Assembly: GCA_021849425.1 (NCBI GenBank)
Contig: JAJZSY010000012.1
Span: 1-64,000, forward strand
DNA length: 64,000 nt
DNA from: Pseudomonadota bacterium
GTDB lineage: Bacteria > Pseudomonadota > Alphaproteobacteria > Acetobacterales > Acetobacteraceae
Reading direction: 5' to 3'
Of the stretch, positions 55,818 through 64,000 are shown piece after piece. A program made the translations under genes and the position numbers. Every line of letters starts with the position of its first letter. Within the stretch, counting starts at the first letter, position 1. The notes under the pieces were generated by a model, which was not told the DNA's origin, did no database searches, and saw only the letters and a program-made list of their open reading frames with translations.

Positions 55818-56861
55818 TCAGGGCGCGCTGGCGCGGACCACCAGCACGCGGAAACTCCCCGGCTTGAACGCCCGCCTTGGGTAGGTTTTTCCCGGCGCCG
55901 GCGGCAGCACGGCCACCTGCCTCGCCGTGGAAAGGTAGGCCGTTCTCGTCGCGGCGTCGAAGGTCATGGTTCGGGCGCCCGGTTCGGTTCCAAGGCGCTG
56001 GACGATGCGATATCCACCTCTGGGCGACGCGCCGATGACGGTCAGCGTGCCGTCGATGCTCGGCGCCAGCGCCAGAGCGTCCCGCGCATCGTAGCGCACC
56101 GCGTCGGCAAAGCCTGGCAGTTGCAGCGAGGCGACCACTTTCCCGCCGCGCGCATCGACCACCGCCAGCACGTCGTTGCGGCAGGATACGAACAGGCGCG
56201 CCGCCGCGCGGTCGATCGCGAGGCCGGTCGGCCCCGTGCAGGCGTGCGAGACGTCGATCTCGCGCAGGATGCGCATGCGCCGCGGATCGATCACCGCGAT
56301 CCGGTTGGCGGATTTGAGGTTGAGATACACGCGCCCGCGCCCGTCGGCGACGATGAATTCGGGATCGGCATGGAAGGGCAGGGAGCCGACGATCCCGCCA
56401 TTTGCCGGGTCGATCGCGAACAGGGTCTGGCTGACTTCGTTGGGCACGAGAACCCGCCGCGACGAGGGATCATAGGCGATCGCATCCGGCCCCTTGCCGA
56501 CATCGATGGTGCGGATCGTGCGCAAGGTCTTCAGGTCGAACATGGTCACGGTGCCGGCCATTCCGGCGGTGGCGAACCCGTGGCCGAAGCGCGGCGCGAG
56601 CGCGATGCCATGCGCCCCCCGCACGTTGGCGATCGTGCCGACGAGGCGATCGGTGCGCGTGTCGATCACGTCGACCTGGTCGCCCTGGGCGGCGAAGATG
56701 CGGTGCGCCGACGGCTCATCGGCGAGGTAATCCCATTTCACCGGGCCTGCGGGCAGGGCGATCTGGCCGGCGACATGGAAGCGGGGCGTTGCGGCGCGCG
56801 CGAAGGGCGCTGCGCACAGGCCGGGCGGCAGGGCGAGAGCGAGGAGGCGCGGCTTGATCAT
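55818..56861 (-). CDS. periplasmic YncE/YVTN-type beta-propeller protein
   Basis: 347 aa with signal peptide (LLALALPPGLCAAPFARA-AT). Repeating strands of about 42 residues follow, such as QGDQVDVIDTRTDRLVGTIA, GTVTMFDLKTLRTIRTIDVG and ANRIAVIDPRRMRILREIDV, the YVTN motif. A seven-bladed propeller is expected. Exported YncE-like proteins bind ligands or DNA; the role is unknown. No obvious partner gene; it is flanked by the repeat cluster downstream. Confidence 0.85.
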   Translation of the reverse strand: MIKPRLLALALPPGLCAAPFARAATPRFHVAGQIALPAGPVKWDYLADEPSAHRIFAAQGDQVDVIDTRTDRLVGTIANVRGAHGIALAPRFGHGFATAGMAGTVTMFDLKTLRTIRTIDVGKGPDAIAYDPSSRRVLVPNEVSQTLFAIDPANGGIVGSLPFHADPEFIVADGRGRVYLNLKSANRIAVIDPRRMRILREIDVSHACTGPTGLAIDRAAARLFVSCRNDVLAVVDARGGKVVASLQLPGFADAVRYDARDALALAPSIDGTLTVIGASPRGGYRIVQRLGTEPGARTMTFDAATRTAYLSTARQVAVLPPAPGKTYPRRAFKPGSFRVLVVRASAP

Positions 56862-57058
56862 GAAGGGTCCGTTCCGGTTTGAGGGAGCATGGCCTTCACC
56901 GATCGGACGCGCGCGGGCAAGCCTCAGTCGCGGGAATTCATCGGAACGTCATGGCGCGGGCCGGGCGGCGAACGGGCGCATGCGGTGCCGGCGCCGTGAT
57001 CGGGCTGGAATTAGCGCCGAAATCGGGATTCGGGAGGGGGAGAAGACATTGAAACCAG

Positions 57059-57135
57059 TGGTCGGAGCGGCGGGATTCGAACCCACGACCCCCAGTCCCC
57101 CAGACTGATGCGCTACCAGGCTGCGCTACGCTCCG
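57059..57135 (-). tRNA. tRNA-Pro (anticodon GGG)
   Basis: 77 nt with encoded CCA. The acceptor CGGAGCG pairs with CGCTCCG, the anticodon loop is CTGGGGG (anticodon GGG) and the T arm carries GTTCGAATC. Reads CCC and CCU. Confidence 0.96.
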
Positions 57136-57186
57136 ACAGGGGGGTCTTAGCAACTGATTCCGGGTGAGGCAATCGACCCCGGGCGC

Positions 57187-57780
57187 TTATCTCGGGTCGA
57201 GGCTGGCGCGCAGGGTTTCCAGCTCGTCGAGCACCGCGCGGATGGCGGTGCGCAGCACCGTGGTGGTGGCCTGGGCGCGTTCGAGTCGCCGGTCCGGCGC
57301 GGCATCGACGGGCCGCCCCGGTTCCGGCCGGGATGCGGCGGCACCGGCGAGGATCGGCAGTTCGGGCGCGTCTTCGCTGGCCTCGGACGGCAGGCCGGCC
57401 TCGGCAGTCGCGCGCATGCGCTCGGCGGCGGAGGCGGCGCGTTCCTCTTCCGAGGCGGGCGGGATCTCCCCATGCAGCAGCCCACCGCCCTCGCGGAGCA
57501 ACCGCTGGACTCCCTTGATCGTATAGCCCTGGGTATAGAGCAGGTCTGCGATGCGTTGCAGCAGCACGACATCGTCCGGACGGTAGTAGCGGCGGCCGCC
57601 GCCGCGCTTGAGGGGCTTGATGCGGGGAAACTTGGTTTCCCAGAAGCGCAGCACATGCTGGGGGACATGCAACTCGTCCGCCACCTCGCTGATGGTGCGG
57701 AACGCCTCGGCTGATTTGCGCACCCGGGCGCGGCCCTGCTCGTCCTGCCGCGGATCGTCCGGCGGCGCCTCGTCGGTCAA
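57187..57780 (-). CDS. MerR-family transcriptional regulator
   Basis: 197 aa. A winged-helix MerR domain ([41 protein letters not shown]) is followed by an alpha-helical linker and an Ala/Pro-rich tail with a short coiled coil. No cysteine metal-binding site is visible. The conserved position after ihfA is shared across alphaproteobacteria; the role is not established. The ATG overlaps the ihfA stop (ATGA). Confidence 0.9.
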   Translation of the reverse strand: MTDEAPPDDPRQDEQGRARVRKSAEAFRTISEVADELHVPQHVLRFWETKFPRIKPLKRGGGRRYYRPDDVVLLQRIADLLYTQGYTIKGVQRLLREGGGLLHGEIPPASEEERAASAAERMRATAEAGLPSEASEDAPELPILAGAAASRPEPGRPVDAAPDRRLERAQATTTVLRTAIRAVLDELETLRASLDPR

Positions 57781-58091
57781 GACCGGCCCGCCGATGACGG
57801 GGATTTGCCGGTATCGACCGCTTCGCGCAGGATCTGGCTGGGGCGGAAGACCAGCACGCGGCGCGGCAGGATCGGCACCTCGTGGCCGGTTTTCGGGTTG
57901 CGGCCGATGCGACGGCCTTTCTGGCGCACGGAAAAGGTGCCGAAGCCGCTGATCTTGATCGACTCGCCTTCGGCAAGGGCGTGCTTCATGCGGTCCAGCA
58001 CCGCTTCGAGCAGCGCCGCGGATTCGTTGCGCGACAGTCCAACTGCCGCATAGATCGACTCAGCCAGTCCGGCGCGTGTCAACGTGCTCAT
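57777..58091 (-). CDS. ihfA: integration host factor subunit alpha
   Basis: 104 aa HU/IHF-fold DNA-bending protein. It starts [20 protein letters not shown] and contains [20 protein letters not shown] and the beta-arm [20 protein letters not shown]. Slightly longer than E. coli IhfA by its C-terminal tail. Part of yceD-rpmF-plsX-fabH-ihfA-merR. Confidence 0.96.
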   Translation of the reverse strand: MSTLTRAGLAESIYAAVGLSRNESAALLEAVLDRMKHALAEGESIKISGFGTFSVRQKGRRIGRNPKTGHEVPILPRRVLVFRPSQILREAVDTGKSPSSAGRS

Positions 58092-58170
58092 TTTTCAAGA
58101 TTAGCAAGAAAGATCGCCGGGTCAACACGGAACCGGCATCGCCGCGGCGCGGGTGAGGTGCGGCGCCGGG

Positions 58171-59133
58171 TCAGAACCGGAACAGCGCCGAGCCCCAGGT
58201 CAGCCCGCCGCCCAGCGCCTCGATCAGCACGAGATGGCCCGGCTGGATCCGCCCGTCCCGCACCGCCTCGTCGAGTGCGAGCGGGATCGAGGCGGCGGAG
58301 GTGTTGGCGTGCCGGTCGACCGTGACGACGACCTGTTCGGGCGACAGGCCGAGCCGCTTGCCCATCGCATCGATGATGCGGCGGTTGGCCTGGTGAGGGA
58401 CCAGCCAGTCGATATCCGACTGCGAGAGCCCGTTCGCGGCGAGCGCCTCGTCCACCGCGCCGGCGAGCTTGCTCACCGCGTGGCGGAACACCTCCGAGCC
58501 CTTCATCACCAGATGCTGGGGCCGGTCGGCCTGGCCGGTCGCGCCGTCGATATAGAGGATGTCGCCGTAGCGGCCATCCGAATGGATATGGGTGGAGATC
58601 AGCCCGCGATCGGCGTCGTCCTGTGCCGCGCGCAGCAGCACCGCGCCGGCGCCGTCGCCGAACAGGACGCAGGTGCCGCGGTCTTCCCAGTTGAGGATGC
58701 GGGAATAGACCTCGGTGCCGATCACCAGCACGCTGGCGCACTGGCCGGAGCGGATGAAGGCATCGGCCACCGAGACGGCGTAGACGAAGCCCGAGCAGGC
58801 CGCCGAGAGGTCGAACGCGAAGCCGCGGGTGATGCCGAGGGCGGCCTGGATGCTGACCGCGGTTGCGGGAAAGCCCTGATCCGGCGTTGATGTCGCGACG
58901 ATGATGGCATCGACCGTCTCGGGCGCGGCGCCGGCATAGGCGAGCGCGCGGCGCGCGGCCTCGGCGCCCATGAAGGTCGCGGTTTCGTGCGGGGCGGCGA
59001 GGTGCCGCTGGCCGATACCGGTGCGCTCGCGGATCCAGGTATCGGAGGTGTCGACCCGTGTGGCCAGTTCGTCGTTGGTGACGATGCGTTCCGGCAGGTA
59101 GCTGCCGACCCCTTCGAAAACGGTGCGTTTCAT
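58171..59133 (-). CDS. fabH: beta-ketoacyl-ACP synthase III
   Basis: 320 aa condensing enzyme that starts fatty acid synthesis from acetyl-CoA and malonyl-ACP. The catalytic triad residues are in SAACSGFVYA (Cys), VPHQANRRIID (His) and HANTSAASIPLAL (Asn). It starts 5 bp after plsX, and ihfA is 79 bp downstream. Confidence 0.97.
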   Translation of the reverse strand: MKRTVFEGVGSYLPERIVTNDELATRVDTSDTWIRERTGIGQRHLAAPHETATFMGAEAARRALAYAGAAPETVDAIIVATSTPDQGFPATAVSIQAALGITRGFAFDLSAACSGFVYAVSVADAFIRSGQCASVLVIGTEVYSRILNWEDRGTCVLFGDGAGAVLLRAAQDDADRGLISTHIHSDGRYGDILYIDGATGQADRPQHLVMKGSEVFRHAVSKLAGAVDEALAANGLSQSDIDWLVPHQANRRIIDAMGKRLGLSPEQVVVTVDRHANTSAASIPLALDEAVRDGRIQPGHLVLIEALGGGLTWGSALFRF

Positions 59134-59138
59134 GTCGG

Positions 59139-60287
59139 TCAGCCGGATGTGACAGGTGTGGATGGCGTAACGCGGAAGGCGTCGCTGGCGAGGCGCTCGC
59201 GATCGACGTGCTGGGTCAGGTCGTCGCGGATGCGGTCGTTGAAGCGGTTGACGATCATGTCCATCGCGACGTCGACGGCATGGGCGAAGCCCTCGGCGTC
59301 GGCGCCGCCGTGGGATTTGACCACGACGCCGTTCAGCCCGAGCAGGACCGCGCCGTTGTAGCGCCGCGGGTCGAGCCATTCGCGCAGGCGCGACAGGCCG
59401 GGGCGGGCGAGGAGATAGGCAAGGCGGGCGGCGATGTTGGCGGTGAAGATCCGCCGCAGCAGGTCGCCGACCAGGCGCAGCGCGCCCTCGCCGGTCTTGA
59501 GCGCGACATTGCCGGTGAAACCGTCGGTCACGACGACATCGACGGTGCCGCCGGCGATGTCGTGGCCTTCGATGAAGCCGTGGAACTGCGGCCCGATCGG
59601 GCTTTCGCGGAGCGCCTCGGCGGCGCGGCGCAGGGTTTCGTCGCCCTTCATTTCCTCGGAGCCGACATTGAGCAGGCCGATCGTCGGGTGCGGCAGGCCG
59701 AGCACGGTGCGGGCGAACAACTCGCCCATGATGGCGAATTCGACGAGGTTGCGGGCATCGCAGACGACATTGGCGCCCAGATCGAGCATCACCACGTCGC
59801 CGCGCGCCGAGGGGCCGATGGCCGCCATCGCGGGGCGGTCGATCCCGCTCATTGTCTTGAGGACGATCTTGGCGAGCGCGAGCATCGCGCCGGTATTGCC
59901 GGCCGAGACCACACCGGCGGCCTCGCCATTGGCGACGGCGTCGATCGCCCGGCGCAGCGAGGCATCCCGAAGCCGCAGGGCGGCGGTGGGTTTCAGCTCG
60001 TTGGGGATGACTTCCGTCGTCGCGCGGATGGTGACGCGGTTGCGCAGGCGCTTGCTCAGCCGGATCAGCTCGTCGAGCCGCGGCGCGTCGCCGAACACCT
60101 CGAACCGGGCGCTCGGGTGGCGCTCGGCGGCGATGTCGAGCCCGGCAATGACCACATCGGGGGCATTGTCGCCGCCCATCGCATCGACAGCAAGCACCGG
60201 GGCTCCCGCGGCGGCAAGCGGGCGATCGGGGCCCTGCGGCGGATGCGGCACGGAGGAGGCGGAGTCGGGAGGGGATCCGGTCGTCAT
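59139..60287 (-). CDS. plsX: phosphate acyltransferase PlsX
   Basis: 382 aa enzyme forming acyl-phosphate from acyl-ACP for phospholipid synthesis. LAVDAMGGDNAPDVVIAG, AGNTGAMLALAKIVLKTMSG and GFTGNVALKTGEGALRLV are the family motifs. The N-terminal 30 residues are a low-complexity extension. Same operon as rpmF and fabH. Confidence 0.97.
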   Translation of the reverse strand: MTTGSPPDSASSVPHPPQGPDRPLAAAGAPVLAVDAMGGDNAPDVVIAGLDIAAERHPSARFEVFGDAPRLDELIRLSKRLRNRVTIRATTEVIPNELKPTAALRLRDASLRRAIDAVANGEAAGVVSAGNTGAMLALAKIVLKTMSGIDRPAMAAIGPSARGDVVMLDLGANVVCDARNLVEFAIMGELFARTVLGLPHPTIGLLNVGSEEMKGDETLRRAAEALRESPIGPQFHGFIEGHDIAGGTVDVVVTDGFTGNVALKTGEGALRLVGDLLRRIFTANIAARLAYLLARPGLSRLREWLDPRRYNGAVLLGLNGVVVKSHGGADAEGFAHAVDVAMDMIVNRFNDRIRDDLTQHVDRERLASDAFRVTPSTPVTSG

Positions 60288-60332
60288 CGGCTGTGCGGAG
60301 GCACGGACGGTGGCGACAAGGTCACGGCCGGA

Positions 60333-60536
60333 TCAGATCCGGACCGTGCCCTTGAGATCCTTGCCGGCCGCGACGACTTCACGCCCGTCATAATGGCCGC
60401 AATGGCCGCAGACGTGATGCGGACGCTTCAGCTCGCCGCAGTTGCTGCACTCGGCATGAGCCTGCTGGCCCACGGCGTGGTGGCTGCGGCGCATGCCTTG
60501 GCGGGAGGGGGAGGTCTTGCGCTTGGGTACGGCCAT
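60333..60536 (-). CDS. rpmF: 50S ribosomal protein L32
   Basis: 67 aa: [20 protein letters not shown] and the zinc-ribbon [20 protein letters not shown], with four cysteines. Standard L32 length for alphaproteobacteria, placed before plsX as usual. Confidence 0.97.
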   Translation of the reverse strand: MAVPKRKTSPSRQGMRRSHHAVGQQAHAECSNCGELKRPHHVCGHCGHYDGREVVAAGKDLKGTVRI

Positions 60537-60684
60537 GGGTCGCTCTCGGTTCTGTACGTTTCGTCGCGAAAGGTCCGGGCGCGCCAGCAGGTGACGCCCC
60601 GCGGACCGGGGGGAACGGAAAGGGGCGCTCTAGCAGAGAGAGGGGCGGAGGGCAAGATTGGCGGTGGGGCGGACTGGGCTGGGC

Positions 60685-61209
60685 TCAGTCCGGCCGGCGG
60701 AGCTTGGCGAGGGCGGCGAACGGGTGCGCCTGCGGCGCCGCGCCGGCATCGGGTGCTGCGGGCGGTTCCGCGCCGGGCCGGCGGGGATAGGGATCGAGGG
60801 CGAGGGCGAGCTGCTCGACGAGCAGGGCGCCGAGATCGGCCATTGTGCCGTCCAGCGCGATCTGGTCTGGCGCGTCGGGGTCCAGCATGTCGTCGTCCTC
60901 CGCCGGCGCGCCGTTGGTGACGAGCAGCAGCGCGGCGGTTTCGGCGATCGACTGCTCCACCGGTTCGAGCGAGACGATGCAGGATTGCGTGACCTCGGCC
61001 GCGAGCTCCAGCCGCGCCGCGATCCGCGGTCCGCCGGCGCGGCGCAGGTGGAAACGGCCCGACAGCGCGGCGATCGCGGGGATGCCGAAGGCGGCGGCGA
61101 TGGCGGCGCGCTCTGCCGGTGTGGACTCGATGGTCAGGGTTTCAGGCTCATCGCCGAGGCGGGCGAGATCGAGGCGCCGGATGAGCGGGGCGGGGGCTGC
61201 GTCAGTCAT
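60685..61209 (-). CDS. yceD: YceD/DUF177 family protein
   Basis: 174 aa from ATG 61209. DUF177 signature around AEVTQSCIVSLEPVEQSIAE, then acidic DDDMLDPDAPDQIALDGTMA and LGALLVEQLALALDPYPRRP. In E. coli YceD/RluC region proteins are tied to 23S rRNA metabolism and rpmF expression. The frame is open to 61311. Divergent from bamE across 82 bp. Confidence 0.9.
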   Translation of the reverse strand: MTDAAPAPLIRRLDLARLGDEPETLTIESTPAERAAIAAAFGIPAIAALSGRFHLRRAGGPRIAARLELAAEVTQSCIVSLEPVEQSIAETAALLLVTNGAPAEDDDMLDPDAPDQIALDGTMADLGALLVEQLALALDPYPRRPGAEPPAAPDAGAAPQAHPFAALAKLRRPD

Positions 61210-61291
61210 GTTAAAACAGTGCCGCATCTTGCACGGCGAGGGAAGCTCGCTCATAGAGCCTGAACCAGCCGCAACCCGAGGATCGAGCCGC

Positions 61292-61789
61292 GTGCGCAGA
61301 TTGGCGATCAAGCTCCGCCCATTTCTCCCCTTGCTGATGCTGCCGGCGCTCGCCGGCTGTGCCGTGTTTTCGGCGCAACCGCGCTATCGGGGCACCGCGG
61401 TGACCGAGGCGCAGCTCAAGCAGCTCACTCCCGGCGTTTCGACCGAGGCGGACGCCACCGCCCTGCTCGGTTCGCCGACGCTGCGGGAATCGTTCAACGA
61501 CCACGACTGGCTTTATGTGAGCCAGGTGACGCGGCCGCGCATCGGCCAGACCCTCGGCGTCGAGAAGCAGCAGGTCGTCGTGCTGGATTTCGGCGGCGGC
61601 GGGGTGCTGAAATCGATCCGCCGGGTTGGCAAGAAACAGGCGGTGAATGTGGCGATGGCGGGCGGCAGAACGCACGCGCCGGGCGGCCATGCAGGTTTCC
61701 TGCAGCAGCTTGTCGGCGGTGTCGGGCATTATAACCCGGGCCTTGGCGCCGGACAGTCCGGCGGCCTGGGCGGAGCGAGCGGATTCTGA
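61292..61789 (+). CDS. bamE: outer membrane assembly lipoprotein BamE (SmpA/OmlA)
   Basis: 165 aa from GTG 61292 (GAGGA 9 nt upstream). Lipoprotein signal with lipobox LAGC at C23 (LPALAGCAVF), then the BamE fold LKQLTPGVSTEADATALLGS and NDHDWLYVSQVTRP, and a disordered glycine-rich tail. Non-essential part of the BAM complex. Divergent from yceD as in other alphaproteobacteria; the PhoX-like gene begins 4 bp later. Confidence 0.92.
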   Translation: MRRLAIKLRPFLPLLMLPALAGCAVFSAQPRYRGTAVTEAQLKQLTPGVSTEADATALLGSPTLRESFNDHDWLYVSQVTRPRIGQTLGVEKQQVVVLDFGGGGVLKSIRRVGKKQAVNVAMAGGRTHAPGGHAGFLQQLVGGVGHYNPGLGAGQSGGLGGASGF

Positions 61790-61793
61790 TCGC

Positions 61794-63389
61794 ATGATCG
61801 GGCGGCGCGGCATTCTGGCCGGAACCGGGACCGTGGCGGCGCTGGCGATGGCCGGGACCGCCCGCGCCTCGACCTCGGTGCTCGGCATGGCTGAGCCCGT
61901 CACCAGCCTGCCGCCCGGATCGGAGGCGCCGCAACTGAACGACGTGGTGGCGCCGGGGTGGCGGCGGGACGTGCTGATCCGCTGGGGCGATCCCGTGCTG
62001 CCCGGCGCGCCGCCCTTCCGCCCGGACGATGTCACCCTTTCGGCCGCCAGCCAGCAATTCGGCTGGGATGCGATCATCGCCGGGCTGGTGAAGATGCCGC
62101 CTGCCGATGATGGCGTGCGCCGGCTGCTGATGGTCCTCACCCACCCCGACGTGCAGACGCGCATGGCGTTTCCGGGCGGGAGGGAGCCGGCCATTGTGGC
62201 CGGCAAGATGCAGGGCGCGGCCGTGCTGAACCTCGCGGTGCAGGGCGGGCGCTGGGTGGTGGTGGCCGGCGGTTATCAGTCCCGCCGCATCACCGACGGG
62301 ACGCTGTGCCGAATCGCCGGGCCTGCCGCCGCCTCGATCGGGCAGACGGTGCAGGGCGTGCTCGCGCCATCCATCGGCGGTGTGACGCCCTGGAACACGG
62401 TGCTGCTGCCGGAGGGCCACACCGCGGGCTGGATCAGGCGTCTCGCCGGCCATGCGCCGGGATTCGGCAGCCCGAGCGTGGGCGCCGGTTTTGGCTGGGT
62501 GGTCGAGCTCGATGCGGCCAATCCGATGTCGTTTCCGGTGAAGCGCACGGCGCTCGGCCGGCTGCCCCGCGCGGGCGTGGCCTGCGGCCTCGCCGCCGAT
62601 GGCAGCGCCGTGGTCTTCATGAGCGAGGACGGCCCGATGGGACGCCTGTTCCGCTTCAAGGGTGCTGCGCCAGCCGGCGCCGGCGAGGGCGCGCTGGATG
62701 CCGGGACGCTCGCCGTCGCGGCGATCGACGGGTCGCATATCGTCTGGCACGATCTGCCTGAAGGCTTGCCCACGCTGACCGCGACGGCTTCGGCCGGGCA
62801 TCGCGAGTCCGGGTTCGACGCGCCGGCCGGCATGGCGATCGGCGCGGACGGCACGCTCTACCTGGCCTGCCGCGGCAATCCGGGGCGGGGGATCAGCCAG
62901 ATCAACCCGCTCAATCCGCGCGCCGGCAATGGCGCCGGCCATCTGCTCGCCTTTGCGCCCGAGGGCGGCGATCTGGCGGCCCGCCGGTTTGCCGGGCGGG
63001 TTGTGCTGCTGGGCGGCAATCCGGCGCATGATTCGTCCTCGCGCTATGCGCCGGGTTCGACGGCCTGGCTGCGGGCGCCATCGACCCTGGATTTCGATGG
63101 GCGCGGCCGGCTGCTGATCGGCACCGACCAGCGCGGCGCCGTGACCGACACGGCGGACGGGCTGTTCGCGATGCGCCCGCATGGCGGGCTCCATCTGCTC
63201 TACAGCGCGCCGGTGGGCGGGGCGGTGGGCGGCGCCGCTGCCGATCCGCACGGGAAGACGCTGTTCACCGTGGCGCGGCATCCCGGTGCGACGCGGCAGG
63301 CGGATTTCGCCCATCCGGCGACGCGCTGGCCGACGGTGCAGCCCGGCATGCCGCCGCAGACCACGATGGTGTCGCTCACCCCGGGCTGA
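61794..63389 (+). CDS. exported PhoX-like (DUF839) protein, motif-poor
   Basis: 531 aa with a Tat-type N-terminus (MIGRRGILAGTGTVAALAMA) and a predicted beta-propeller. DUF839/PhoX-like segments are WDAIIAGLVKMPPADDGVRR, RITDGTLCRIAGPAAA, GGVTPWNTVLLPEGH and GFDAPAGMAIGADGTLYLAC. Where alkaline phosphatase PhoX has TPWGTWLxCEE, this has TPWNTVLLPEG, so metal-binding acids differ and the cysteine is missing. Phosphatase activity is therefore doubtful. Starts 4 bp after bamE. Confidence 0.75.
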   Translation: MIGRRGILAGTGTVAALAMAGTARASTSVLGMAEPVTSLPPGSEAPQLNDVVAPGWRRDVLIRWGDPVLPGAPPFRPDDVTLSAASQQFGWDAIIAGLVKMPPADDGVRRLLMVLTHPDVQTRMAFPGGREPAIVAGKMQGAAVLNLAVQGGRWVVVAGGYQSRRITDGTLCRIAGPAAASIGQTVQGVLAPSIGGVTPWNTVLLPEGHTAGWIRRLAGHAPGFGSPSVGAGFGWVVELDAANPMSFPVKRTALGRLPRAGVACGLAADGSAVVFMSEDGPMGRLFRFKGAAPAGAGEGALDAGTLAVAAIDGSHIVWHDLPEGLPTLTATASAGHRESGFDAPAGMAIGADGTLYLACRGNPGRGISQINPLNPRAGNGAGHLLAFAPEGGDLAARRFAGRVVLLGGNPAHDSSSRYAPGSTAWLRAPSTLDFDGRGRLLIGTDQRGAVTDTADGLFAMRPHGGLHLLYSAPVGGAVGGAAADPHGKTLFTVARHPGATRQADFAHPATRWPTVQPGMPPQTTMVSLTPG

Positions 63390-63449
63390 CCCTGTCCCGG
63401 CCGGTGCGCCTGAAGCCATGATGCTGACGATCACGACGAGGAGGGCAGG

Positions 63450-64000
63450 ATGCTGAACACGACCGGGACCGTAAGGCTGAACGACCCGACGCTGCTGCGG
63501 GAAGCCAATTACATCGATGGCGCGTGGGTGCAGGCGGAGAGTGGCCGGACGCTCGATGTCCTGAATCCGGCGACGGGCGATCTGGTGGGCCGCGTGCCGG
63601 CGATGGGCGAGGCGGAGACCCGCCGCGCGATCGAGGCGGCTGGCCGCGCCCTGGCCGGCTGGCGGGCGATGCTGGCGAAGGAGCGTGCCGCGATCCTGCG
63701 CCGCCTGTTCGAGCTGATGATGGCCAATCAGGACGATCTCGGCGCGATCATGACGGCCGAGCAGGGCAAGCCGCTGGCCGAGGCGAAGGGCGAGATCGCC
63801 TATGCCGCCGGGTTCATCGAGTGGTTCGCCGAGGAGGGCAAGCGGATTTACGGCGACACGATTCCGCAGAACGCCCCCGGCCGGCGGATCATCGTGCAGA
63901 AGCAGCCGATCGGCGTGTTTGCCGCGGTGACGCCGTGGAACTTCCCCGCGGCGATGATCACCCGCAAGGCCGGGCCGGGCTGGGCCGCGGGCTGCACCGG
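63450..64000 (+). CDS. gabD: succinate-semialdehyde dehydrogenase, truncated by window
   Basis: First 183 residues of an NAD(P)-dependent aldehyde dehydrogenase; the gene continues past the window edge. The visible part has ANYIDGAWVQAESGRTLDVL, EQGKPLAEAKGEIAYAAGF, the oxyanion/cofactor segment TPWNFPAAMITRKAGPGWAA and the GCTG end, which fits GabD. GGGCAGG precedes the ATG. Catalytic cysteine and glutamate lie outside the window. Confidence 0.88.
   Translation, partial: MLNTTGTVRLNDPTLLREANYIDGAWVQAESGRTLDVLNPATGDLVGRVPAMGEAETRRAIEAAGRALAGWRAMLAKERAAILRRLFELMMANQDDLGAIMTAEQGKPLAEAKGEIAYAAGFIEWFAEEGKRIYGDTIPQNAPGRRIIVQKQPIGVFAAVTPWNFPAAMITRKAGPGWAAGCT

Overview
This window looks like the chromosome of a high-GC alphaproteobacterium. 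The best guess is Acetobacteraceae, and within it an Acidiphilium-like acidophile. That placement is inferred from gene order and protein character; no database was searched. Supporting orders are rpmH-rnpA-yidD-yidC-yihA-argB, yceD-rpmF-plsX-fabH-ihfA-merR with bamE divergent, nrdR-ribD-ribE-ribBA-ribH-nusB-thiL, and a divergent fliOP / flgBC-fliEQR-flhB flagellar block. A phasin gene indicates polyhydroxyalkanoate storage, and a Cyc2-like outer-membrane cytochrome suggests extracellular electron transfer. No insertion sequence, prophage, CRISPR array or rRNA gene was seen; almost everything reads as vertically inherited core genome.

Layout. 0-8 kb: leuD-leuB (leucine), a GH17-GT2 beta-glucan synthase, a CNNM/CBS membrane protein and a chemotaxis receptor. 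8-12.3 kb: the rpmH-to-argB operon on the minus strand. 12.5-19.5 kb: a patatin-like lipase with an orphan histidine kinase, then the flagellar export and basal-body genes, with CtrA-like boxes between the two divergent units. 19.5-22 kb: small proteostasis and RNA-modification genes plus tRNA-Arg. 22-29 kb: rpiB-glyA-nrdR and the riboflavin operon with nusB and thiL. 29-34 kb: a catabolic island of SDR, quinone oxidoreductase, acyl-CoA dehydrogenase, a divergent phosphotransferase and a GST. 34-43 kb: an FMN protein, permeases, a FemAB-like protein, pepN and metY. 43-47 kb: recQ divergent from a two-gene cytochrome unit (outer-membrane cytochrome-porin plus periplasmic cytochrome c) preceded by a perfect FNR-type box. 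47-54.7 kb: ilvBH, miaA, serB, a second GH17 protein and a D,D-carboxypeptidase. 54.7-57 kb: a phasin with a well-defined promoter and operators, a repeat cluster, a beta-propeller protein and tRNA-Pro. 57-64 kb: the fatty-acid/phospholipid operon, bamE, a divergent PhoX-like protein and a truncated gabD.

The strongest candidate for an interesting system is the cytochrome unit at 45.0-46.9 kb. It encodes a fused monoheme cytochrome/beta-barrel of the Cyc2 type followed by a small soluble cytochrome c, with an FNR-type site upstream. This is what an anaerobically induced electron conduit across the outer membrane would look like. The second is a split ACAD10/ACAD11-like pair (kinase plus acyl-CoA dehydrogenase) at 31-33.5 kb, which suggests hydroxyacyl-CoA phosphorylation/elimination chemistry. 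Others are a chemotaxis receptor with only one membrane segment, a RibBA whose second domain has lost its zinc cysteines, and two genes (miaA/serB) whose divergent start codons overlap.
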